Source: Garcia nutans
Lineage: Eukaryota; Streptophyta; Magnoliopsida; Malpighiales; Euphorbiaceae
Assembly: GCA_947685225.1 (NCBI GenBank)
Contig: CANTUV010000022.1
Span: 8,536,501-8,600,500 of the forward strand
DNA: 64,000 bases
Direction of reading: 5' to 3'
Part shown: piece by piece, positions 36,221-48,839 of the stretch
How positions within the stretch are numbered: position 1 is the stretch's first letter
Layout of the letters: every line of letters begins with the position of its first letter
Notes under the pieces: generated by a model
The model's input: only the letters and a program-made list of their open reading frames with translations
What the model was told of the DNA's origin: nothing
Databases searched by the model: none
Made by a program: the position numbers and the translations under genes

Positions 36221-37572
36221 TGACAGCAGGAACCTATGCTATTGCAATACCGCAAGTGCACGGGTCGCTCAAGTAATAAAGTAGTGAGTGAGTTATCGTT
36301 CCACTGAGGACAAGGCCAAGTACTAGTGCAAAATTTAACCGTTGTTTAGAGAATCAATAGTTTTGTGAAGTTTTATAATTAAAGATAATTAACTTAATAA
36401 ATGAAAATAGAGAGAAATTGAGAGTTGAATAAATTGATTAATGATGATGATACTATCCAGATATTGAATCCCCCTAGCCATAATTATATTTATGAAAATC
36501 AATTCAATTAAACCAAATAATAGAGTTGAATTGGTATTCCTCTAAATTAGACTAAATCTTTTCTCAAGCGAATTAATCCCTAATCACTAAGTATAATGCT
36601 GGAATCTCTTCTCAAACATAAGTAAATAGATCTTGCATTAAGAATAAGGAATTATAAACCAAAGGATCTTGTAAGTCTATCTCTAGTACCCCAATCAATC
36701 CTCAATCCTTATGAGTATTCAATTCATATCAAGCTTTCTCAAGTCAATAATATGAAAATTACAACCAATCAATAAGCATGCTATTATCAATTGAAAATAA
36801 ATCATTAAGCATCATAAGAATAAAACAACTCAATCAAATGATTTAATTAAATAAAATTATTCAATCCATATAATAAAGCTAGGGTTCATCAATATCTAGA
36901 TAGAGAATAAGTTAGTTCATGTTCAAAATAAAAAAACTATAACAAGGGAAATAAGAAAAAGAATCCAAACAATCCATTGCGAATAATTCGTATATCTTCA
37001 CTTGAATCCTTGAATCTTAGTTTAGATCTTGTTTAGAGTATATCTTCACCCTCAATCTCAGCTCCAAAACTCTCTTCTTTGCTTTAGAAGTCGGCTCTAG
37101 ACTATAAAATATGAAATTCGAATCCTTAATTCGTGCTTCAGCGCAGCTTTTATAGTGCAGATAATTTCGCCTGACACGCCCATGTCACTGGGCGTGTCAT
37201 TGCTACTGAGATTTTGAACATAAGGCACGTCCAGTGCCACACCCATATCACTGGGAGTGTCACAACTACTGTGAGTCATTAAAAAAGGCATGCTCAGTGA
37301 CACGCCCATGTCACTGGGCATGTCAATGCTTCTGTATGCAGCATCAAGGGCACGTTCATTAACATGCCCATGTCCATGGCTGTGTCCATTGATGAATTTT
37401 GCTCTTTTCTTTTACTTTCATCCGTAATACCTCCGAAATGACCATAAGCCTCAAAATATAGAGAATTCCTGAAATTAACCCTAAAAAACACTTAAACAAA
37501 CAAATTAAACTCAATTGGATAATAATGATATTAAGAACTATGGATAAAATATAATCAATTGTGCACTTATCA
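36221..37572 (-). repeat. 3' LTR of the Tat-type element
   Basis: On the plus strand starts TGACAGCAGG and ends TTATCA; 1352 bp. It holds three GACACGCCCATGTCACTGGGCGTGTC-like dyads (37173-37199, about 37229-37262 and 37297-37325). Confidence 0.92.
37173..37325. repeat. Three dyad-symmetric modules in Tat-type LTR
   Basis: Each module pairs GACACGCCCA with TGGGCGTGTC or close variants around a central TGTCAC. The right-hand LTR has the same three at about 42548-42707. Confidence 0.85.
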
Positions 37573-37586
37573 AATTCCCCCACACT
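37573..37586 (-). other. Polypurine tract of the Tat-type element
   Basis: Minus strand GTGTGGGGGAATTT directly before the 3' LTR; primes plus-strand DNA synthesis in this class. Confidence 0.8.
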
Positions 37587-38856
37587 TGAGTTTTTGCTTG
37601 TCTTCAAGCAAACTAAATCACTCTAATAAGCAGAAATGATGGACCCCCTCTACATTCAAAAAGAAAAAGAAAAGTTTTGATAATACTCGAATCAGAAAAT
37701 CCCGCTTTCTCAACCAAAAACTAATTCACAATCATAACAGCCGAATCAAGAAGTTTCAAAACAAAAATTTCACAGACCTAAAACCTAAAAATCCAGAGTT
37801 AAAGAATTGAGCATAAAATTCTAGAAAATCCGAAAGCCATGAACAAAGTACGAAAAATTTAAATTTTCTCTTAAGTTCTCTAACCCTCATTTTTTTAAAA
37901 ATGTATATACACATATATATACATTTTAAGGAGTCTGACTTGTTTGAATTGATACTAACCTTTTGATGCGAAGGTAAACATTTGTGATGCCGACTCCCAG
38001 TTACTCAGCCAGAATCACCGTTCAAATGGCTACTAGCACTATTCATGATTCCAACTCATTTGTTTTAATTCAAGAGTAAAAATCAGCAGAACGAGGATAA
38101 ATTTTCAAAGCTCTTTTAATTAGAATTATTTATTTATTTTTGTTTTTGTTTTTTTTAACAACTCAAGGGTCAAAAACTTAAGAGTCAAACTAAGTCCGAA
38201 TCAAGAATCTAAGAAATTATAACATGCTAAAAAATATAACTAAGGTTTTAAACTTCAGATGTGTCCAATTTCCATCAATCCACAACCCAATTATAGCTAT
38301 TACAATCGATCCTCAGCAATTGATCAAGATCACTAAGTTAACCTCAACAAGAAATTGTCATTTAGGAAATCACAAATTAATATAAAGGGGAACCATCTCA
38401 ATTCACACTTATTACAACAATCTAGCTTACTTAAATCCAAAAATAATTTGCAGAAATTAATTGAGACAAATGAATCAAATAGAAAGAATGAAATAATAAA
38501 AACTCAATCAAGAAAGTATACCTCTCCCCTACACTTAAGACGCACATTGTCCTCAATGTGCTTGCAAAATAAGAAATAATAAAGAGAGAGAAAAACTGCC
38601 CTTCCATGTCTATGAATGGATAAATATGAGTACAGTGCCAAGAGTATGGTAAAGGAGAATTTGCTTCAAAACAAAAATCTAAAATGCAAAAACAAGATTA
38701 AGACATAAATAAATGAAATAAACAAAAGAAAAGAAACAGTTCGTAAAGAAAATAACAATTGTCCAAAAGGAATAATAAAAAAAATAAAGAAACATAAAAA
38801 GGATATTAAATAAGCAAAGAAATGAAAATGAAAATAAAATAAAATAAAAATGTGGG
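37587..38856 (-). other. Non-coding 3' internal part of the Tat-type element
   Basis: About 1.27 kb without a convincing reading frame, where pol would lie in an autonomous relative. C-rich over G on the plus strand. Confidence 0.6.
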
Positions 38857-39903
38857 CTAGTCAAAAATCGGCACATCGCCGGAATCATCACCACTGGTCT
38901 CATAATCGGAGACATCAACTTGAGGTGCCGGTGCAAGAGCAGGGGTAGGTGCAGGTATTGGTAATTTCTTTTTATCCGCCAGAAATCCATACTCAAGGTG
39001 ATCTGGAAGGAGCTTTAGTTCCAAGTTGGGTGTATCAATCATCGATGGTTTTGGTTTCTCTTCCTTTGGCATCTCAATAGTCTCATATGCCTTGCATTTG
39101 AATGATTTGCTTGCTTCAAGAAAAGCAAGCTGCTCCATTGCTTCTTGATCCTCAACATTTTCCTGCAATAAACACAATTCAAGGGGATCCTTAGAAACAA
39201 TGTTAGTAACACATTTTATGGTCTCATGCTCAATAATATCATTGCATGATTCCGCCTCATCAAGTGAAAGTGAATGTTTCATAGCATCATATATCCTAAA
39301 AATAACTTTATCATCACCTACTCTCAAAGTTAGGGTGCCATCATGAACATCGATAAGGGCACGGGCTGTATTTAAAAATGGCCTACCAAGAATAAGTGAA
39401 ACATCTACATCCTCATCAATATCAATGACAATAAAATTATTGGGAAAAATGAAATCCCCAACTTTTACCAACACATCTTCTATAATGCCCCGAGGGTGGA
39501 CTACCGACTTATCAGCAAGTTGGATGGTCATTAGTGTTGGTTTAGGGTTACCAATGCCTAACTCTTTAAACATTTTATAGGGCATAACACTTATGCTAGC
39601 CCCCAAATCAGCTAATGCACTTTTAACCTCAAGGTTACCTATCAAACATGGAATGGTGAAACTACCTGCATCTTTTAACTTCTTAGGTAACCTCTTTTGC
39701 AAAATTGCCAAACTCTTTTCAGACAAATACACTAAAGACACTTCCTCAAGTTTCCTTTCATTAGAAAGGATATCTTTCAAAATTTTAGCATATTTAGGCA
39801 TCTGTGACAAAGCCTCAGCAAATGGAATGTTAATGTGCAATTGTTTAAAAAGTTCAAGAAACTTACCGAACTGAGCATCAATCTTTTCTTTGTTCAACCT
39901 CAC
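38857..39903 (-). pseudogene. Protease-containing open frame of the Tat-type element
   Basis: A frame of about 348 residues with no internal stop. Residues from about 100 on carry the retropepsin-like domain with ALADLGASISVMPYKMF (the D-L-G-A active site normal for this group) and VSLILGRPFL. It is joined upstream to gag through a stop at about 39926. The frame ends with a proline/alanine-rich tail (PAPTPALAPAPQ) and an acidic end, where related elements continue into RT. So pol is deleted just after protease. The first Met in the frame is internal, so gag-pro was probably one polyprotein. Confidence 0.8.
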
Positions 39904-39924
39904 CGGATATGGTACTCTAGGTCG

Positions 39925-41453
39925 TTATTCCTTCATTATGGAGCTGCTGTCTTGTGGCTGTTTCTCTTTCTCACTTTCTTGTGCAGCTTGCTTTTCCGAA
40001 GTGACAGGAAGATCGTCTTCTTTTTTATTTTCTTGTACTTCAGCCCTTTTCTCTGCCACTTCTCTTTTTTTCTCATCCACATTACCCTTGATCTCTTTTC
40101 CACTCCTTAGTGTCATTGCCTTAAGCTGCTCTTTAGGATTTGCTTCAGTGTTGTTAGGAAAACTTCCTTATGGTCTCTCATTGAGCAACTTGGCAATTTG
40201 CCCCACTTGATTCTCCAAATTATGAATAGAGGCTTGCTGATTTCTTAAGGAGGTTTCAGTTGATTGGAACCTGGTTTCAGAAGTTGATATAAATTTCTCC
40301 ATCATGTCCTCCAAATTACTCTTTCTTGGAGAGGCAACTTGTTGATGTTGGGACTGCTTGAATCCAGGGGGAGGTCATGGATTATTCTGATTATTCCATG
40401 AGAAATTAGGATGATTTCTCCATCCTGGATTGTACGTGTTGCTGTAGGGATTATTCTGTTGTTGCCTTGGCATGTTTCCAACATAATCTACTTGCTCTTG
40501 CCTAGCAAACATGTTGCCACTTAGGCAATCTTGACTTTGATGTCCACCCCCACACCATTCACAGGACATCACCTGCATCACTTTCCCTGAAGAAGAAGAA
40601 GAAGCTAAAGAATCAATCTTTTTGTTCATTGCTTCCAATTGTGCTGAAAGAGCAACTACGAGATCTAATTGAGTAGCCCTTAATCTTCCTTGTTCCCTTG
40701 GGGTTTGCCACTGATAATTGTAAGAGCCATTTCTTCAATCAAATCCCTTGCTTCTTCAGGTGTTTTATTGTTTATGGTACCTCCTCCAGCTGCATTGATG
40801 GACTGCTTACTTGAGTAACTCAATCCATTGTAGAAAGTTTGGATTTGAAGCCACAGCGGAAGCCCATGGTGAGGACATCTTCTTAATAAATCCTTAAATC
40901 TCTCCCAAGCATCATATAGGGTTTCACCATCTAGCTGAAGAAAAGAAGAAATATCATTCCTCAACTTAGCAGTCTTGGATGGTGGAAAATACTTTTTTAA
41001 AATTTTTTCTGCTAGTTGGTCCCATGTAGAGAAAGTGTCTGAGCGTGAATGGAAACAACCTCAGCCTGATTGCATCTTCAGAGACATTCTGAATCTTAAA
41101 TGTGTCACATATTTCCAGAAAAGTTTCAATGTTTGCATTAGGATCTTCATCCGGAAATCCATTAAACTGACAAGTCTACTGCACCATTTGAATGACATTT
41201 TTTTTATCTCGAATTTATTGGCAGTAATCACTGGTCTTTGTATACTTGATTCAGCCCCATTAAGAGTAGGCTTAGCAAACTCTTGCATAGTCCTTGGCTC
41301 ATTTTCTGCCATTTCTTCTTCTAGGATGAGATATTCAAAGTTCGGTTCCTTCTCTGCCAGAACTATTTCCTCTTCTTCCTTTCTCCTTCTTCTCAATGTT
41401 CTCTCTAACTCTTGATCTAATTCAAAAAGTTGGGAAGAGCTAGCTCGGGTCAT
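39925..41453 (-). pseudogene. gag pseudogene of the Tat-type element
   Basis: Starts at ATG 41453 (MTRASSSQLFELDQE). A frameshift near 41205, a stop near 41175 and later stops at about 40678, 40374, 40170 and 39926 break it. Well-kept parts include LYDAWERFKDLLRRCPHHGL (about 40900) and a CEWCGGGHQSQDC knuckle (about 40540). The order matches gag of Tat/Athila-type plant gypsy elements. Confidence 0.85.
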
Positions 41454-41569
41454 AAACAGGAAGAAGTACCTAGAATGACAGTCAAAAAGCAAAAACTTAT
41501 GTTAAAACAAAATAAAATAAAAATTAAATCAACAGTTTTAATTATATTACTAATACTGAAAACCGTTGT

Positions 41570-41586
41570 CCCCGGCAGCGGCGCCA
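41570..41586 (-). other. Primer binding site (tRNA-Asp type)
   Basis: Minus strand TGGCGCCGCTGCCGGGG, six bases inside the 5' LTR. It matches the tRNA-Asp 3' end used by many Tat/Athila elements, with one or two differences. Confidence 0.85.
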
Positions 41587-41592
41587 AAAACT

Positions 41593-42734
41593 TGACAGTA
41601 GGAACCTATGTTATTGCAATACCGCAAGTGCACGGGTCGCTCAAGTAATAAAGTAGTGAGTGAGTTATCATTTCACTGAGGACAAGGCCAAATACTAGTG
41701 CAAATTTTAACCGTTGTTTAGCGAATCAATAGTTTTGTGAAGTTTTATAATTAAAGATAATTAACTTAATAAATGAAAATTGAGAGTTGAATAAATTGAT
41801 TGATGATGATGATACTATCCATATATTGAATCCCCTTAGCCACAATTATATTTATAAAAATCAATTCAATTAAACCAAATAATAGAGTTGAATTGGTATT
41901 CCTCTAAATTAGACTAAAACCTTTCTCAAGCGAATTAATCCCTAATCACTAAGTATAATGCTGGAATCTCTTCTCAAACATAATTAAATAGATCTTGCAT
42001 TAAGAATAAGGAATTATAAACCAAAGGATCTTGTAAGTCTATCTCTAGTACCCCAATCAATCCTCAATCCTTATGAGTATTCAATTCATATCAAGCTTTC
42101 TCAAGTCAATAATATGAAAATTGCAACCAATTAATAAGCATGCTATTATCAATTGGCAGAAAATCATTAAGCATCATAAGAATAAAACAACTCAATCAAA
42201 TGATTTAATTAAATAAAATTATTCAATTCATACAATAAAGCTAAGGTTCATCAATATCTAGATAGAGAATAAGTTAGTTCATGTTCAAAATCAGAAAACC
42301 AGAACAAGGGAAATAAGAAAAAGAATCCAAACAATCCATTGCTAATAATTCGTATATCTTCACTTGAATCCTTGAATCTTGGATTAGATCTTATTTAGAG
42401 TATGTCTTCACCCTCAATCTCAGCTCCAAAACTCTCTTCTTTGCTTTAGAAGTCGGCTCTAGGTTATAAAATATGAACTTTGAATCCTTAATTCGTGCTT
42501 CAGCGCATCTTTTATAGTGCAGATAATTTCACCTGAGATGCCCATTGACACGCCCATATCACTGGGCGTGTCATTGCCACTGAGATTTTGAACATAAGGC
42601 ACATCCAGTGACACGCCCATGTCATTGGGAGTGTCACAGCTACTGTAAGTCATTGAAAAAGGCACGCTCGGTAATATGCCCATGTCACTGGGCATGTCAA
42701 TGCTTCTGTATGCAGCATCAAGGGCACGTCCATT
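41593..42734 (-). repeat. 5' LTR of the Tat-type element, truncated
   Basis: Matches 36221-37360 closely; the last 212 bases of the other LTR (37361-37572) have no counterpart here. The match stops at about 42734, where plus-strand gypsy pol sequence begins. Confidence 0.9.
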
Positions 42735-43575
42735 TTGGAAGGGGTGTGAGGCTTATTTTGCTCATGTTGTAGATACTAGAGCAGTGAGATGTCAGCTGGA
42801 TAGTATACTTACAATAATAAAGTTTTCAGATATTTTTTCAGATGAGTTACCAGGGTTATCTCCTGAGAGAGAGAGATAGAGTTTGGTATCGATCTGATGT
42901 CTGGCATCACTCCCATACTCCTTATCGGATGACACCTGCAAAATTAAAAGAATTGAAGGTACGGTTGCAGGAGTTGCTTGATAAAGGATTTATCTTTTCT
43001 AGTGTCTCACAATGTGGAGCACCAGTACTATTTGTGAAGAAGAAGAATGACACTTTGAGATTACGCATTGATTACCGACAGTTGAATAAGGTGAGCATCA
43101 AGAATAAGTATCCACTACCTCATAATGATGATCTCTTTTATCAGTTGAAAGGGGCAATAATATTCTCTAAGAGTGATTTGAGATTAGGGTATCATCAGTT
43201 GAGAGTTAGATATGCAGATATACCCAAAATTGCTTTTCGCACGAGGTACAGGCACTATAAGTTTCTGGCGATGCCTTTTAGACTGACGAATGCACTCGCA
43301 ACCTTTAGTAACATGATGAACTGGATCTTTCGACCATATTTAGATTAGTTTGTGATGGTATTCATTAATGATATCTTAGTGTATTCATGTAACAAGAAAG
43401 ATCATGATAGGCATCTGCTGATTATACTGCAGACATTAAAAGAGAAACAATTATATGCCAAGTTATCTAAATATGAGTTCTGGTTAGATCAGGTGACTTT
43501 TCTTGAACATATGATTTTGGCAGAGGATATTATAGTTGATTCGAGTAAAGTAGAAGCAATTTTGAATTGAAGTTC
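42735..43575 (+). pseudogene. RT pseudogene of the Tekay-like element
   Basis: Begins with WKGCEAYFAHVVDTRAV and FSDELPGLSPERE, both typical of the region between protease and RT. RT follows with PYRMTPAKLKELKVRLQELL and RIDYRQLNKVSIKNKYPLP. The catalytic box reads FINDILVYS instead of FIDD, and a stop precedes it at about 43347. Further frame breaks lie near 42880 and at 43568. Confidence 0.85.
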
Positions 43576-44240
43576 ACCAAAGAATGTGATAAAGGTTAGA
43601 AGTTTTATGGGATTAGCAGGCTACTACCTTTGTTTTTTGAAGAGATTTTCCATGATAGCTACACCACTTACCAGATTAGTTTGGAAAGGAGTTAAATTTA
43701 TATAGGCAGATCGATTTCAAGTGAGTTTTGAGCAGTTAAAAAACACGTTGACTTGGGCTCCTATCCTTACACTATTTGTTGAAGGTAAACCATATGTGAT
43801 ATACAGTGATGCTTTACATAGTGGTTTAGGCTGTTTTTTAATGCAGGGGATAAGTGTTATTGCTTATGCCTCCAAATAGCAGAAGCCTCATGAGTTAAAC
43901 TATTTAACTCATGATCTGGAGTTAGCAGCCATAGTATTTGCTTTGACAATTTGACGAAATTACTTATATTGGAAGATATGTTTTATCTAAACTGATCACA
44001 AGAGTTTAAAGCATTTAGGTGTCCAAAAGAAGCTGAATCTTCGTCAGAGACGGTGGTTAGAATTAATAAAATATTATAACTACTTGATTGACTACTACCC
44101 AGGCAAAACTAACGTAGTTGCAGATGCTTTGAGTAGGAAGTCTATGGCAGGGTTAACTGCCTATTCTCTTATGTTACTTGTTGAATTGAGGGCCTTACAT
44201 GCTAGGTTTGAATTTATGATGATGGTGCACTCATGGTATA
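43576..44240 (+). pseudogene. RNase H pseudogene of the Tekay-like element
   Basis: Pieces such as VIYSDALHSGLGCFLMQ, HELNYLTHDLELAAIVFAL and PGKTNVVADALSRKS are in order, broken by stops at about 43878, 43953 and 43989. Confidence 0.8.
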
Positions 44241-45673
44241 GTTACAAGTAAAAACATTACTTCTTGATCAGATTAAAAAGGCAAGAAGGTAGATGTGAAA
44301 CTTCAAAAAATTTTGGAGGATTGCCAAAAGGGGGAGAATAAAGATTTTCATGTGAGAGATGATAGCGGCTTATGGTATAAAGATAGATTGTATCTCCCTG
44401 ATTATGTGAAATTGCAAAAGAGAATTTTAGAGAAAATACATCAATCATCTTGTACTATACACCCTGGAAGTACTAAGATGTTTTAAGACTTGAAGCAGTA
44501 CTACTGGTGGTCAGGTATGAAGAGGGACATAGCAAAATTTATATCCAGATGTCTCACTTGCCAGAAAGTAAAGGCTGAGCACCAGGTTCCTTCAGGGTTA
44601 CTACAACCATTATCAGTGCCTAAGTCAAAATGGGAGAGAGCGACTATATATTTTATGACTAGACTACATTTGACCCAGAGAAAATATAACGCAATCTGGG
44701 TGACAGTTGATAGGATGACAAAATAGCTTATTTTTTTCCTATTAGGATGGACTATTTACTTGATAAGTTGGTTGACCTGTACATCAGTGAGATTGTGAGA
44801 TTGCATATAGTTTCAGTTTCGTTGGTACCAGACCAAGATCTGAGATTCGCATCGAGATTTTAGAAGAGTTTGTAGGATGTATTGGATACTCGATTTTATT
44901 TTAGTACTGCTTTTCATCCACAGATGGATGGACAGTCGAAGAGAGTGATACAGGTCCTGGAGAATATGTTAAGGAGTTGTGTTATTGAGTTTACTTGGAG
45001 TTGGGATAGATATTTACCTCTAATTGAATTTGCATATAATAATAGTTATCGGTCCAACATTAGAATGACACAGTATGAAGTTTTGTATGGCAGAAAATGT
45101 AGAACACATTTATATTAGGATGAAGTTTGAGAAGGGAAACCTGTAGGTCTTGATTTGATTAAAGAAACAAAAGAAAATGTTAAAATAATTCGGGATCGAT
45201 TGAAAGCAGCTCCAGACCGATAGAAATCCTACTTAGATCTAAAGAGAAAAGTCATAGAATTTAGTGTGGGGGACAAAATGTTTCTGAAGGTGCCTCCTTG
45301 GAAGAGAATTTTGAGATTCGATCGGAAAGAAAAGTTGAGTCCTCGATTTCATATGTCATATGAGGTACTGGAGAGAGTTGGACCAATAGCTTACAGACTA
45401 ACTTTGCCACCAGAGTTGGAAAAGATTCATAATGTCTTCCATATCTCTATGCTTTGAAGATACAGATCAGATCTGTCACATGTATTATCAGTTAAATCCA
45501 TAGAAGTGAACCCATATCCGACCTATGAAGAGGAAACAGTGGTAATTTTGACATGAGAGGTGAAAGAATTGAGGAATAAGAAAGTGACATTAGTTAAAGT
45601 CTTATGGAGAAACCATTTTACAGAAGAGGCAACGTGGGAGAGCGAAGAAGTCATACAGAATCAGTATCCATAA
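44241..45673 (+). pseudogene. Integrase and C-terminal tail of the Tekay-like element
   Basis: Zinc-binding region (IHPGSTKMF, then YWWSGMKRDIAKFISRCLTC, about 44455-44570), core (FHPQMDGQSKRVIQVLENML, near 44930; EFAYNNSY) and the GPIAYRLTLPPELEKIHNVF region near 45390. A chromodomain-like tail ends near 45673 (LWRNHFTEEATWESEE). Several single-base stops. Confidence 0.82.
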
Positions 45674-45734
45674 CTTTTCCAAAGATAAAAAAATAGGTAA
45701 TTTTAAGGACGAAATTTCTTAAGGGGGAGAGAAT

Positions 45735-48096
45735 TTTAATATCCATATCTTTAATATACATAATAATAACTAATTTGGAGAGTTAATTAATGTGTTGGAA
45801 GACAGATATATATAATATATATATAATATATACATGCCATATATCTAACATATACACTTTTAAAAAAGATAAAATTAGGTTAAAAGTTAAATAAATAAAT
45901 AAATAAATAAGAATATTAAAATTAATTTTGGATTGGAATAAAAATAAGAATATCTTAATAATATATTAATTAATTATTTAGTAATTAAATATATATGCAA
46001 AGGGTAAAATTGAAAATATTGAAAAGAAAAAAAAAAAAAGAAAACTCATCTTCGTCTTTCTTCTAACCATGGTGCATGAATTTTAAGAGACGAAGGGAAG
46101 GGTTTCTTCATCCAAAACACCAAATTTCACAAATATTATAAAGTATTTTTTAAAGATTAATCAAGGTTTAGATAAGTAATTTTTACTTTAAGCTTGGCTT
46201 TAATGAGTTTTAAGAATATGTAAATTTTTAGCTTTTGATGGAGTATTTGATAATTGTTAGAATGGGTTGTAATGATGTTATTTTGATGCAGAAATAATGA
46301 TTTTAAGGTTGGATATTTGATTTGAATGAGTTTGGATGAAAAGTAATGAATTTAGTGTTTTTGGTAGAAATTGTAAAGAATTGGTGTACTTGAGTTTGAA
46401 TCCATTAAAATAGTTTAGAATATGATTCTAATGTTATATTTTAGCTTAAAACTTGATTTAGGATTGGGTAGAATGAAATTTCAAAATTAAAGTATATTAG
46501 GACAAATATTGAAAATTGGGTAAAAATATGATAATTATAGTTTGATTAGTTAAAATGAGTAGAAGTATGTTTCTAATAATTTATCTTAATTTATAATTTG
46601 GTTTAGAATCAAATAAAGTGAAGATGTGAATTCAAATTAGTGAAGGACATTTGGTAAAAGTAGAGTTAGAAGAAGAATTTGGCTTGGATTTTGGCATTTT
46701 AGAGACTTGCACATACCTTAATATTTCATACTTTAGTTGTATATGAATCAGCATCACATATTATTTTTATATGATGGTGTTATGCTACTTTAAGTTTAAC
46801 GTTTATACATATGGTGAATTATTTAGCATTAAAGTGTATGCAAAATGAGATAAGAAGCCATTGTATTATGGCAAGGATTAATGTTATGTAAGTTGTGAAT
46901 GAAAGAGTGAGAAATTAATACAAAAATGTGAAAAAGTATGTCACATTATAAATGTGACTAAAAATATGAGAAAAGTGATTAACTTTGATAAAATAATGTA
47001 ATTATACATAACTATGGAAATAGAGATGAAAACAAATAAAAGTGCTTCACGTTACCTTATTCAATATCTAGTCCTCGGAAGTTGTAGTTGGTATTTTTTT
47101 TAGCATGCTATACGCTTTTGAGGCGAGATATATTGGTGTCACAGTTATAATTATGCTATTGGACAAGATATGCTGGTATCATAGTTATAATTACGCATTC
47201 GGATGAGACACGGTGATGTCACTAGGGGATGTGCCTTTGGACGATATTTGATACTTAGATCCCCTCTGTTAATTTAGACTAAAGCAATATTTCTAGAGCT
47301 AGATTATTGTATAAGGATTTTGGGCCCAAAGTGTGTTGGTGATTATAATTTGTTAATGAATTAAATAAATATATTTTACATGACATTAGAGCATAAAGCA
47401 TTTTTAAGAAATTTATTCATATTATTAATTATTGTTATCGAGGTATATACCACTAAGTTAGTAGCTTAGCGCGATTGAATTTCATTGCATAAGTGACAAA
47501 GTAGACTCAGAGGGTTCTGCTAGACCTAATCAGGTCTAGATTCTGAATTTTTTACTAGAAGTTGACCAGTTTGCCACTCGACCAGAGCCATTGCATATCA
47601 TGTAAATACAGTTATTTTGGTTAATTATATTATATTTGTATAAATTATGTGTTATATAAAATTATTGTAGCTTTAATGTTGAATTGAATGTTATGAGTGT
47701 TGAGATATTTCCTTAAATATAAATTATGCGATGCTGAGTATATTTGGAGAATATTTTTTAGTTGAAATGGATATATATATATATATATATATATTAAGAG
47801 TGTATACTTTTATGCATGTTGTGTTTTTATTATTTTGAAAATTGTCTAATTTACAGATAAAACTCTAGCAAAATTTTTTAGGAGATTTTTTTTAAATTGG
47901 TATTTTTAACAATTAATTACTATTATAATTATGTTATTTTATTACTAAATTTATATTTTAATGGTTAAACTATTTTTAAAAAAATTAAAAAAACATTCAA
48001 ATAGTAAAAAAATTATAATATTCTTATATGCTATATATATATTTTAACTACTCGAGTTGTGTGTACTATACGTCTATAGAATGTAAGAGTGTTACA
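45735..48096 (+). repeat. 3' LTR of the Tekay-like element
   Basis: Begins TTTAATATCC (from TGTAATATCC) after AAGGGGGAGAGAA (45721-45733) and ends GAGTGTTACA; 2362 bp. Near 47460 it has the GCTTAGCGCG block shared with the LTRs at 1-2423 and 51352-53642. Two related units of about 50 bp near 47118-47210 (GCGAGATATATTGGTGTCACAG and ACAAGATATGCTGGTATCATAG). A (TA)n run at about 47769-47793. Confidence 0.82.
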
Positions 48097-48391
48097 ACTG
48101 TTGATATTTTTTTTTTCATTTTTAACCTTTTAGTTTTTCATTTTTCCCTTATTATATGTTTTGATTTTTCAAAATTATGGCACTTGATTTCTTATTTTCT
48201 TCTTCCATTTTCTCTTCCTTTCACACTCATTCTTCACGTTGCTTATTTTTCTCTTTTTCCATTGTAGCCTCTTTTAGCTTTTTTTTCTTCTTCTTTTCTT
48301 CTGTGTTTTCATCCTTTTCATGGCCACTTTGGTGGTTCCTTGAGGTGGGAATTCATGGGTTGAACTCAAAGAACAATGGGTAGCTTGAGTG
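48097..48391 (-). pseudogene. Left flank of the hAT-like insertion, likely lectin gene remainder
   Basis: By the matching TSDs, this stretch was joined to 55662 onward before the composite inserted. Read on the minus strand, the lectin frame stays open across that junction and on to a stop at about 48274. The sequence past the junction is not clearly lectin-like, so it may be decayed, intronic or 3' sequence. It is cut at 48096 by the end of the Tekay-like LTR. Confidence 0.4.
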
Positions 48392-48568
48392 AAGAGGAAC
48401 AGTGGCGGAACTAGGATGTTACTGAGGGGGGTCGGCGGCGTGCACTCATGGTGGTGGGGCTGCCCTGCCTGGGCTGCTGCTGCTGGTGGCTGGTTCAACT
48501 TGGGGAAGGAAGGGGGAGAGGGACGAAGGAGAAGAGAAGAGGAGAATGCAACCCCTTTTTTATTTTTG

Positions 48569-48712
48569 AACCGGCCCAAGCGAAACGGCGTCGTTTCGCT
48601 TAGGCCGGTTTTTTTTTAAAATTTACCCCTGGTGAAATGGCGCCGTTTCTCCAGTGGTCAATTTATAAAAAAATTAGTCCCTAGTGAAACGGCGCCGTTT
48701 CGCCAGGAACTA
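48569..48712. repeat. Three GC-rich palindromes (AAACGGCGCCGTTT type)
   Basis: Palindrome 1 (48569-48610) has arms CCGGCC and AAGCGAAACG around GGCG. Palindromes 2 (about 48629-48656) and 3 (about 48680-48711) are centred on GGCGCC with GAAA(T/C) and CGTTTC arms. Each is followed by an AT-rich linker. Confidence 0.9.
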
Positions 48713-48839
48713 ATTTATAAAAAAAAATAAAAGTATTTGCAGCGAGGGGTTCATCTACCCCTCTCTCTCTCTCTCTTCTTTTTTCTTTTCCTTTTCTCTT
48801 TCTTCCTTTTCCTTCTTTTCCTTTACCCTTCCTTTTGTT

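Larger units (their letters stand above)
36221..42734 (-). mobile_element. Tat/Athila-type gypsy element, gag-protease only
   Basis: Minus-strand element: 5' LTR 42734-41593 (its outer end lost), primer binding site 41586-41570 (matches tRNA-Asp), gag and protease 41453-38857, a non-coding stretch, polypurine tract 37586-37573 and 3' LTR 37572-36221. There is no trace of RT, RNase H or integrase. The two LTRs agree closely over about 1140 bases, with scattered substitutions and two small indels, so this is younger than the Galadriel-like element. It would have needed enzymes from a related partner. Confidence 0.88.
42735..48096 (+). mobile_element. Tekay/Del-like chromovirus, 5'-truncated
   Basis: Starts abruptly within pol, just before RT, with gag, protease and 5' LTR missing. 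RT, RNase H, integrase and the C-terminal tail run to about 45673. The tail ends GGACGAAATTTCTTAAGGGGGAG, the polypurine-tract context typical of Del/Tekay chromoviruses. A 2.36-kb LTR follows. Stops and frameshifts are numerous. Confidence 0.85.

Noticed and set aside
48274..48619. Frames on both strands rich in Trp, Gly and Ala or Pro (48389-48619 and complement)
   Set aside because: They span the TSD and the end of the hAT-like element, with no domain; the pattern comes from GC-rich repeats.
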